Below are positions 57,916-64,000 of a DNA stretch of 64,000 nt, in pieces. The position numbers were made by a program, and so were the translations under genes. Position 1 is the stretch's first letter; each line of letters begins with the position of its first letter. The DNA is taken from assembly GCF_900583165.1 (NCBI RefSeq), contig NZ_UTKY01000015.1:1-64000 (forward strand), read 5' to 3'. Under the pieces are notes generated by a model. It worked only from the letters and a program-made list of their open reading frames with translations, did not search any database and was not told where the DNA came from. This DNA comes from Pseudomonas viridiflava. GTDB taxonomy: Bacteria; Pseudomonadota; Gammaproteobacteria; Pseudomonadales; Pseudomonadaceae.

Positions 57916-58502
57916 ATGTGGCGGCGATTGTGCTGGCGGCGGGGCAGGGCAGTCGCTTCCGTGCTGAGGCAGGGGCCGATCAGGACAAGTTGCTGGCCGA
58001 GTGCGTAGGCCTTGATGGCGTGGCGCGGCCGGTGATTGAGCAGGTGCTGAGGAATTTGCCTGAGCGTGTCCTAAGGCGTTGGCTTGTGACGTCACCTGAG
58101 CGTACGGAGGTTATCCGCTTGGCTCAGGCGTATGGCTGTGAAGTCGTGATGCTGTGCTCGGCCGGTATGGGTGACAGCATTGCGGCTGCAGTTGCGGCCA
58201 CAGGCCCGGCGGATGGCTGGCTGGTGGTGCTGGGGGATATGCCTTTTATTCGCTCGTCGAGTATTGAACGGGTGATCGAGGGGCTGGAGGAGGGGGGTAT
58301 CAGCGTGCCGGTGCAGGAGGGGCAGTATGGGCATCCAGTAGCGTTTGCCCAGGCTTTTGGGGCTGGGCTGATGGCGTTGACCGGTGATCGTGGAGCCAGA
58401 CCGTTGTTTGATCAGGCGGTGGTGAGAGAGGTCGTAGTTGATGATCCCGGTGTGCTCTGGGATATCGACCTGCCACATTCCTTGGACTTCAAGCAGGACT
58501 AA
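57912..58502 (+). CDS. MobA/MocA-like molybdenum cofactor nucleotidyltransferase
   Basis: A 196-residue NTP-transferase-like protein. It begins MNVAAIVLAAGQGSRFRAEA, the nucleotide-binding motif, and has WLVVLGDMPFIRS. Such proteins cytidylate molybdopterin for xanthine-dehydrogenase-family enzymes (MocA). It starts at a GTG overlapping xdhC (GTGA). Together the pair forms a maturation module for a molybdenum hydroxylase encoded elsewhere. A REPIN begins two bases after its stop. Confidence 0.82.
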   Translation: MNVAAIVLAAGQGSRFRAEAGADQDKLLAECVGLDGVARPVIEQVLRNLPERVLRRWLVTSPERTEVIRLAQAYGCEVVMLCSAGMGDSIAAAVAATGPADGWLVVLGDMPFIRSSSIERVIEGLEEGGISVPVQEGQYGHPVAFAQAFGAGLMALTGDRGARPLFDQAVVREVVVDDPGVLWDIDLPHSLDFKQD

Positions 58503-58503
58503 A

Positions 58504-58593
58504 TGTGGGAGGGGGCTTGCTCCCGATAGCAGAGTATCAGTCGGCATATGTATCAACTGACCCACCGCTATCGGGAGCAAGCCCCCTCCCACA
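58504..58593. repeat. REPIN between the mocA-like gene and rne
   Basis: A 90-base REPIN whose two arms share the same change (GCTTGCTCCCGAT / ATCGGGAGCAAGC), a compensatory pair that keeps the inverted symmetry. Confidence 0.93.
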
Positions 58594-58622
58594 CGGGAAC
58601 TGCGACATTTTTCAGAATGCAT

Positions 58623-58659
58623 AAAAAAGCCCCGTCTGATCACTCAGGCGGGGCTTTTT
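58623..58659 (-). terminator. Terminator after rne
   Basis: AAAAAAGCCCCG and CGGGGCTTTTT form a stem 18 bases past the rne stop on the reverse strand; symmetric enough to act both ways. Confidence 0.9.
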
Positions 58660-58677
58660 AGTTGCTGCGCGAGGGGG

Positions 58678-61600
58678 TTAGTCTCGTGCTTCAGCTTCCT
58701 GTGCAGCGGCGGCTGCGGCAGCTTCGGCTTCCTTGCGACGACGACGCACTTCACGTGGGTCGTTCGGTGCACGGCCGTTTTCGGTCAGGGCGCTGGCCGG
58801 TGCTGCTTCTGCCACGGGGGCTGCCACTTCGGCAATGACCGATGCTTCAACCACTGGCGCAGGCTCGACGATTGGGGCTGGCTCAACCACTGGGGTTGGT
58901 TCGGCAACAATCACTTCGGCAACCGGTGCTGGTGCTTCTTCGACTACAGGCGTAGGCGCTGGCGCTTCAACCGGGGTGGCTGGCTCGGCAGTCCATTGGA
59001 AGGCGGTCTGTTCTTCGCGCTTTTCTTCGCGAGCATCACGTACTTCTGGAGCTGCTTCGATAACCAGTGCTTCAACTACCGCTTCAACCACTGGCTGAGG
59101 TTCAACCACCGGTGCTGGCTCAACCGCTGCCACTTCAACTGCTGGCTGGGCTTCTTGAACCGGGCCAACTTCCACTTCCGGAACAACCGGCGCTTCGATT
59201 GGGGTGGTGGCTTCTACAGCCGGTGCTTCTACCACTGGGGTTTCGGCGACAGGCGCTTCAACTACTGGCGCTTCAACCACTGGAGTTTCAACCGCAGGTG
59301 CTTGCGCAACAGCGGTTTCTTCTACAGTAGCGGTGGCACGTTCAGCCTGCTCGTGAGCCTGGGCTTCAGCGGGAGCGCTGATGACCGAGCTGGCAACGGC
59401 GGCGGTCACGGCCAGGCCGGCAGCCAGTTCGGCGCCAGTCGGTTCAACGGCTTCTGCGCTCTCGCCGGTCTCTTCCGAGCCTTCGATTACGTTGCCGTTG
59501 GCATCACGTTGACGCTCACGACGGTTGCTGCGACGACGCTGGCCACGGGAGCGGCGGCGTGGGCGGTCGCCTTCGGCGCCGTCCTGACCGTCTTCCTGCA
59601 GTTGCTCTTCACCGGTCAGCACTTCTTCTTCATCGCCGGCGGCAGCGGCTTGCTCGGCACGTGGTTGGCGTTCTTCACGCGGGGCGCGTGGTTGACGCTC
59701 CTCACGCGGTGCACGCTCTTCACGCGGCTGGCGAGCCGGGCGTTCTTCGGCAACAACGGCGGCACCGGCAACAGCAGGTGCTGCGTCCAGCGGCTCGCGC
59801 AGTTCACGTACGCGTTCTTCACGTTCGCCGCGTGGCTTGCGATCTTCACGCGGTGCACGTGGAGCACGTGGCGCGCGTTCTTCACGCGGTGCACGTTCTT
59901 CGCGGGCTACGGCCGGGGTTTCTTCACGGGCTTCACGCGGTGCGCGTTCTTCACGTGGGGCACGCTCTTCGCGCGGCTTGCGCTCTTCATCACGGCGACC
60001 GTTACGGTTGCGGCTCTGCTGGCGACCGTTGCGACGCTCTTCGTTGCGTGCTGGGCGTTCGGTGGCAGGTTTTTCAACCACAACCGGAGCAGCAGGCTCT
60101 TCCTTGGTAGCGAACAGGCTGACCAGCGACTTCACCAAGCCTTTGAACAGGCTTGGCTCAGGCAGGGCGGCCGGGGCGGCAACTGGCGCTGCAACTTCGG
60201 TCGGAACCGGTGCGTTGGCACGGGCCGGCGCGGTTTTCACGGCAGCTTCCTGGCGAACCAGGGTGCGGGTCGCAGCGGCTGGCTGGACTTCTTCCACTTC
60301 GGCAGCGGCAGCAGCGATTTCGTAGCTGGACTGGCCGCTATGGGCTTCCGGGCTGTCATCACGCAGGCGCTGTACTTCGAAGTGCGGCGTCTCGAGGTGA
60401 TCGTTCGGCAGGATGACGATACGGGCGCGGGTGCGCAGTTCGATCTTGGTGATCGAGTTGCGTTTTTCGTTGAGCAGGAAGGCTGCAACCGGGATCGGCA
60501 CTTGCGCGCGGACTTCAGCGGTGCGGTCTTTCAGGGCTTCTTCTTCGATTAGGCGCAGGATTGCCAGGGACAGCGATTCAACGTCACGGATGATGCCGGT
60601 GCCGTTGCAACGCGGGCAGACGATGCCGCTGCTTTCGCCCAGGGATGGACGCAGGCGCTGACGGGACATTTCCAGCAGGCCGAAACGCGAGATGCGGCCA
60701 ACTTGCACGCGGGCACGGTCAGCTTCCAGGCATTCGCGGACTTTCTCTTCCACGGCGCGCTGGTTTTTGGCTGGGGTCATGTCGATGAAGTCGATCACGA
60801 TCAGGCCGCCGATGTCACGCAGGCGCAGCTGGCGGGCGATTTCTTCAGCCGCTTCCAGGTTGGTCTGCAGGGCGGTTTCTTCGATGTCGCTACCTTTCGT
60901 GGCACGCGCCGAGTTGATGTCGATGGACACCAGGGCTTCGGTCGGGTCGATCACGATGGAGCCGCCGGAAGGCAGTTCGACTACGCGCTGGAAAGCGGTC
61001 TCGATCTGGCTTTCGATCTGGAAACGGTTGAACAGCGGGACGCTGTCTTCGTACAGCTTGATCTTGCTGGCGTACTGCGGCATCACCTGGCGGATGAAGG
61101 TCAGGGCTTCATCCTGGGCTTCAACGCTGTCGATCAGCACTTCGCCGATGTCCTGGCGCAGGTAATCGCGGATGGCGCGGATGATCACATTGCTTTCCTG
61201 ATAGATCAGGAACGGCGCGGAACGATCCAGGGAGGCTTCTTTGATGGCGGTCCAGAGTTGCAGCAGGTAGTCGAGGTCCCACTGCATTTCTTCGCTGCTG
61301 CGGCCCAGGCCGGCAGTACGAACGATCAGGCCCATGTCAGCCGGTGCGATCAGGCCGTTCAGCGCTTCACGCAGTTCGTTACGCTCTTCGCCTTCGATGC
61401 GACGGGATATACCGCCGGCACGTGGGTTGTTTGGCATCAGCACCAGGTAACGGCCGGCCAGGCTGATGAAGGTGGTCAGGGCTGCGCCCTTGTTGCCACG
61501 TTCTTCTTTTTCGACCTGGACGATGACTTCCTGGCCTTCGCTCAGGACGTCCTTGATGTTCACACGGCCTTCAGGGGCTTTCTTGAAGTATTCGCGGGAG

Positions 61601-61818
61601 ATTTCTTTGAGGGGCAAAAAGCCGTGGCGCTCGGAGCCGAAATCGACAAAGGCAGCCTCAAGGCTTGGTTCGATGCGAGTGATCTTGCCTTTATAAATAT
61701 TGGCTTTTTTCTGCTCGCGTGCACCGGACTCGATGTCCAGGTCGTAAAGGCGCTGGCCATCTACCAGTGCAACACGCAACTCTTCGGGTTGAGTTGCGTT
61801 AATCAGCATTCTTTTCAT
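58678..61818 (-). CDS. rne: Ribonuclease E
   Basis: Essential endoribonuclease and degradosome scaffold, 1046 residues (E. coli 1061). An S1 domain lies at about 35-125; catalytic Asp300 (VSIDINSA) and Asp343 (IVIDFIDM) hold Mg2+; the zinc-link cysteines are 401 and 404 in VCPRCNG. An amphipathic membrane anchor follows ([16 protein letters not shown], about 553-572). Next come Arg/Glu-rich repeats ([14 protein letters not shown]), which are RNA-binding, then a long Val/Glu/Ala/Pro repeat region ([11 protein letters not shown]) and a charged C-terminus. The ATG at 61818 gives [20 protein letters not shown]. Confidence 0.96.
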   Translation of the reverse strand: MKRMLINATQPEELRVALVDGQRLYDLDIESGAREQKKANIYKGKITRIEPSLEAAFVDFGSERHGFLPLKEISREYFKKAPEGRVNIKDVLSEGQEVIVQVEKEERGNKGAALTTFISLAGRYLVLMPNNPRAGGISRRIEGEERNELREALNGLIAPADMGLIVRTAGLGRSSEEMQWDLDYLLQLWTAIKEASLDRSAPFLIYQESNVIIRAIRDYLRQDIGEVLIDSVEAQDEALTFIRQVMPQYASKIKLYEDSVPLFNRFQIESQIETAFQRVVELPSGGSIVIDPTEALVSIDINSARATKGSDIEETALQTNLEAAEEIARQLRLRDIGGLIVIDFIDMTPAKNQRAVEEKVRECLEADRARVQVGRISRFGLLEMSRQRLRPSLGESSGIVCPRCNGTGIIRDVESLSLAILRLIEEEALKDRTAEVRAQVPIPVAAFLLNEKRNSITKIELRTRARIVILPNDHLETPHFEVQRLRDDSPEAHSGQSSYEIAAAAAEVEEVQPAAATRTLVRQEAAVKTAPARANAPVPTEVAAPVAAPAALPEPSLFKGLVKSLVSLFATKEEPAAPVVVEKPATERPARNEERRNGRQQSRNRNGRRDEERKPREERAPREERAPREAREETPAVAREERAPREERAPRAPRAPREDRKPRGEREERVRELREPLDAAPAVAGAAVVAEERPARQPREERAPREERQPRAPREERQPRAEQAAAAGDEEEVLTGEEQLQEDGQDGAEGDRPRRRSRGQRRRSNRRERQRDANGNVIEGSEETGESAEAVEPTGAELAAGLAVTAAVASSVISAPAEAQAHEQAERATATVEETAVAQAPAVETPVVEAPVVEAPVAETPVVEAPAVEATTPIEAPVVPEVEVGPVQEAQPAVEVAAVEPAPVVEPQPVVEAVVEALVIEAAPEVRDAREEKREEQTAFQWTAEPATPVEAPAPTPVVEEAPAPVAEVIVAEPTPVVEPAPIVEPAPVVEASVIAEVAAPVAEAAPASALTENGRAPNDPREVRRRRKEAEAAAAAAAQEAEARD

Positions 61819-62576
61819 GTTGTACCGTCGGTTTCCGGGCTGCCGGAAACGGCGTTCGGCACACACGACTTCTCACGGTCGGTGTCAGGTGCGTCAAGAG
61901 TGGTTGGCCACTCCAGTGTCCAGCAAAACCTGCCAATTGGGCCGGTATCGCGACGGACGCGTCCTGCTTGTTAGCGGTGGTGACAAAGGCACCACTTCAA
62001 CAAAAGCTAAGGTCAGGAGGAGGAATCAACCGGCGACTGTGGACGAGATGAAGCGTCTAAATATAAGCCTAGTGCTACACGGTCCGACGGTTGTGCATCT
62101 CCACCCTACACGTATCCCTGATAATTCGGGTGCTGCCGCGCGCAGAATCCGCAGCGGGTTGGCATTTACCGTGTTCTCCAATGGGGAGTCCACGCTCATG
62201 GCTAAACAAGACTGAATGCGGGCGATTGCGCTCTCACTCAGCTCTTAACAGGCGTTGTTTCCGAAGCATTCGCCATGGTCTGGCTCAAGACTGACTGCAC
62301 TTTGTGAACTGGCCGTAAATATCGGCGCAAAACGCGAGTATTCACTCTGCTTTCTGCACTCGCTTCAGGCCTCATGTCACCTGCGCTCGTTACAATCCTG
62401 AGCCTTCCAAGGTGGCGAAAGCCCCGTAGGACGGCCTCGCGTCCTGATGAATTGCGATGGTCAGGGCCGGCAGTTTGCCGCAAGTCCTCTGTCCAGGCCG
62501 CTTTTGGCGGCGTTCGCGACTATAGCAGCAATGATTAAGTGCTTCAATTCCATAAAAAATTGTTATCATCGCCGCC
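61819..62576. promoter_or_regulatory. rne leader and rluC promoter region
   Basis: These 758 bases separate the divergent rne and rluC. No gene was accepted. Thirteen bases before the rne ATG (reverse strand) GTTTCCGG and CCGGAAAC (61831-61850) form a perfect hairpin around four bases. A long structured leader is the site of RNase E autoregulation in E. coli, and the length here would allow the same. The rluC promoter should lie near 62500-62570. Confidence 0.55.
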
Positions 62577-63536
62577 ATGACGACTACCGCCCCCCAGACC
62601 CCCAGCGTCCAGCTGCTTGAGGTCTCGCCGGAATATGCCGGCCAACGCATCGACAATTTTCTCCTGGCCAGGCTCAAAGGCGTGCCCAAGACCTTGATTT
62701 ACCGCATCTTGCGTAAAGGTGAAGTGCGGGTGAACAAGGGCCGAATCAAGCCCGAGTACAAGTTGCAGGCGGGCGATATCGTCCGTGTGCCGCCGGTGCG
62801 CGTGCCTGAGCGCGACGAGCCTGTGCCTTTGGCCCAAGGCCTGTTGCAGCGCCTGGAAGCCTCGATTGTCTTCGAAGACAACAAGCTGATTGTCATCAAC
62901 AAGCCCTGCGGCATTGCCGTTCACGGTGGCAGCGGCCTGAACTTTGGCGTGATCGAAGCCTTTCGTCAGTTGCGCCCGGATGCCAAGGAGTTGGAGCTGG
63001 TCCATCGCCTGGACCGCGACACTTCCGGCCTGCTGATGATCGCCAAGAAACGCAGCATGTTGCGCCACCTGCACACCGCCTTGCGTGGCGACGGCGTGGA
63101 CAAGCGCTACATGGCGCTGGTGCGCGGCAACTGGGCCAGCTCCATCAAGAGCGTTCGCGCGCCGTTGCAGAAGAGCAACCTGCGTTCCGGCGAGCGCATG
63201 GTGGAAGTGGACGAGGAGGGCAAAGAAGCCCTGACCCTGTTCAAGGTGCTGCGCCGCTTCGGTGACTTCGCCACCATGGTCGAGGCCAAGCCGGTTACCG
63301 GGCGTACCCACCAGATTCGCGTGCACACGTTGCATGCGGGCCACTGCATTGCCGGCGATACCAAGTATGGTGACGAGGGTTTCTCCAAGGAAATCCGCGA
63401 TCTGGGCGGCAAACGCCTGTTCCTGCACGCTTACATGCTCACCGTGCCGCTGCCCGATGGCGGCGAATTGAAGCTGCAGGCTCCGGTCGATGAGATGTGG
63501 GCCAAGACCGTGGAGCGTTTGAGTGTCGCACCTTGA
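62577..63536 (+). CDS. rluC: 23S rRNA pseudouridine synthase RluC
   Basis: Makes pseudouridines at positions 955, 2504 and 2580 (E. coli numbering) of 23S rRNA; 319 residues as in E. coli. An S4 RNA-binding domain ([20 protein letters not shown]) precedes the catalytic domain with the Asp in [24 protein letters not shown] is the RluA-family motif. Divergent from rne as in E. coli and P. aeruginosa. It overlaps the next gene by 14 bases. Confidence 0.95.
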   Translation: MTTTAPQTPSVQLLEVSPEYAGQRIDNFLLARLKGVPKTLIYRILRKGEVRVNKGRIKPEYKLQAGDIVRVPPVRVPERDEPVPLAQGLLQRLEASIVFEDNKLIVINKPCGIAVHGGSGLNFGVIEAFRQLRPDAKELELVHRLDRDTSGLLMIAKKRSMLRHLHTALRGDGVDKRYMALVRGNWASSIKSVRAPLQKSNLRSGERMVEVDEEGKEALTLFKVLRRFGDFATMVEAKPVTGRTHQIRVHTLHAGHCIAGDTKYGDEGFSKEIRDLGGKRLFLHAYMLTVPLPDGGELKLQAPVDEMWAKTVERLSVAP

Positions 63537-64000
63537 TTACAAGCTGCTGATTTTCGATTGGGACGGCACCCTGGCCAACTCTATTGGCCGGATTGTCGAA
63601 TCGATGCACGCTGCGTCGACCCGTTCGGGTTACGCGCTGTGCACCGATCACGCGGTCAAGGGCATTATCGGCCTGGGTTTGCCCGAGGCCATTCGCACCT
63701 TGTACCCCGAGATCAGCGATGCCGAGTTAGTCACTTACCGCGATCACTACGCCGATCACTACATCGCCCTTGAAGCGACGCCGTCGCCGCTGTTTGAGGG
63801 GGTAGTGCAGTCCCTGGATGCCTTCCGTGCGCAGGGCTATCACCTGGCGGTCGCCACCGGAAAGGCCCGTCGCGGCCTGGATCGGGTGCTCAAGGCCCAC
63901 GGCTGGGAAGATTATTTCGACATCACCCGCGCCGCCGATGAAACCGCCAGCAAGCCGCACCCTCTGATGCTTGAGCAGATCATGGCCCATTGCGGTGTGT
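63523..64000 (+). CDS. HAD-superfamily hydrolase, N-terminal part (runs off right edge)
   Basis: The visible 159 codons start at a GTG (63523), the first possible start because an in-frame TGA lies just before it. [13 protein letters not shown] carries the two catalytic Asp of HAD phosphatases; [14 protein letters not shown] is motif II with its Ser/Thr; ASKPHPLML has the motif III Lys. It resembles phosphoglycolate-phosphatase-like proteins and corresponds to PA2974 beside rluC. Motif IV and the C-terminus are beyond the window. Substrate not known. Confidence 0.85.
   Translation, partial: MSHLDYKLLIFDWDGTLANSIGRIVESMHAASTRSGYALCTDHAVKGIIGLGLPEAIRTLYPEISDAELVTYRDHYADHYIALEATPSPLFEGVVQSLDAFRAQGYHLAVATGKARRGLDRVLKAHGWEDYFDITRAADETASKPHPLMLEQIMAHCGV

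Noticed and set aside
58996..60552. Forward open frame of 518 codons opposite rne
   Set aside because: Phe/Arg/Cys-rich antisense of the RNase E repeat tail; not a plausible protein.
61817..62215. Forward open frame of 132 codons in the rne leader, with AGGAGGAGGAA inside it
   Set aside because: The strong ribosome-binding-like sequence is too far from the next ATG (62049), the product has no family resemblance, and the region is more simply the rne leader. A conserved small protein cannot be fully excluded.

Overview
The window looks like a chromosomal segment of a Pseudomonas of the fluorescens group. The evidence is the arginine transport and succinyltransferase (AOT/AST) gene set with its AraC-type ArgR, the rsmA-tRNA-Ser-tRNA-Arg block, amrZ, a polar-flagellum flgM/flgA/cheVR/flgBCDE region with sigma-54 and FliA promoters, and about a dozen copies of the GTGGGAGGGGGCTTGCCCCCGAT-type REP/REPIN repeat family. 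The species cannot be fixed from the sequence alone. No insertion sequence, prophage, CRISPR array or rRNA operon was seen.

Layout. 0-0.3 kb: start of nrdB (reverse strand, runs off the left edge). 0.9-3.5 kb: a small periplasmic protein and acetyl-CoA synthetase. 4.2-9.5 kb: the arginine/ornithine ABC transporter aotJQMP with an M14 deacylase-like gene inside it, then argR. 9.5-15.4 kb: one very large reverse-strand gene (1966 codons) encoding a dermonecrotic-toxin-like, leucine-rich-repeat protein. 15.6-23.5 kb: the AST pathway astC-aruF-aruG-astD-astB-(96 aa protein)-astE, with ArgR half-sites in front of aotJ and astC. 23.5-24.9 kb: a reverse-strand chimera of RTX-like repeats and an M91 (NleD/HopH1-type) zinc-protease domain. 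25-26 kb: an FMN riboswitch with a type II lumazine synthase. 26-31.5 kb: ltaE, alaS, lysC, rsmA. 31.5-35.4 kb: four tRNAs, mgtE, amrZ and two tiny membrane-protein genes. 35.7-44.8 kb: an MFS transporter, flgZ-flgN-flgM, flgA, cheV-cheR, flgBCDE. 45-56.8 kb: nrdA with NrdR and DnaA boxes, an RstAB-like two-component pair, a phosphopantetheinyl transferase, phoPQ, an AraC regulator and dctA. 57-58.5 kb: xdhC and a MocA-like nucleotidyltransferase. 58.7-64 kb: rne, rluC and the start of a HAD hydrolase.

How the genes work together. AotJQMP imports arginine and ornithine, ArgR senses the signal, and AstC/AruFG/AstDBE degrade arginine to glutamate and succinate. DctA imports C4-dicarboxylates and Acs activates acetate, so the window is rich in carbon-source uptake genes. 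The flagellar block carries promoters for two tiers of the flagellar hierarchy plus the anti-sigma factor FlgM, and two global motility/biofilm regulators (RsmA, AmrZ) lie nearby.

The most unusual points are: (1) the two toxin- or effector-like genes, each fitted tail-to-tail against an arginine gene; (2) the separation of nrdA from nrdB by about 45 kb, with NrdR and DnaA boxes seen only at nrdA; (3) a perfect palindrome enclosing the alaS -10 box; (4) an FMN riboswitch leader that can hide the ribosome-binding site of a lone lumazine synthase; and (5) the dense REPIN population.
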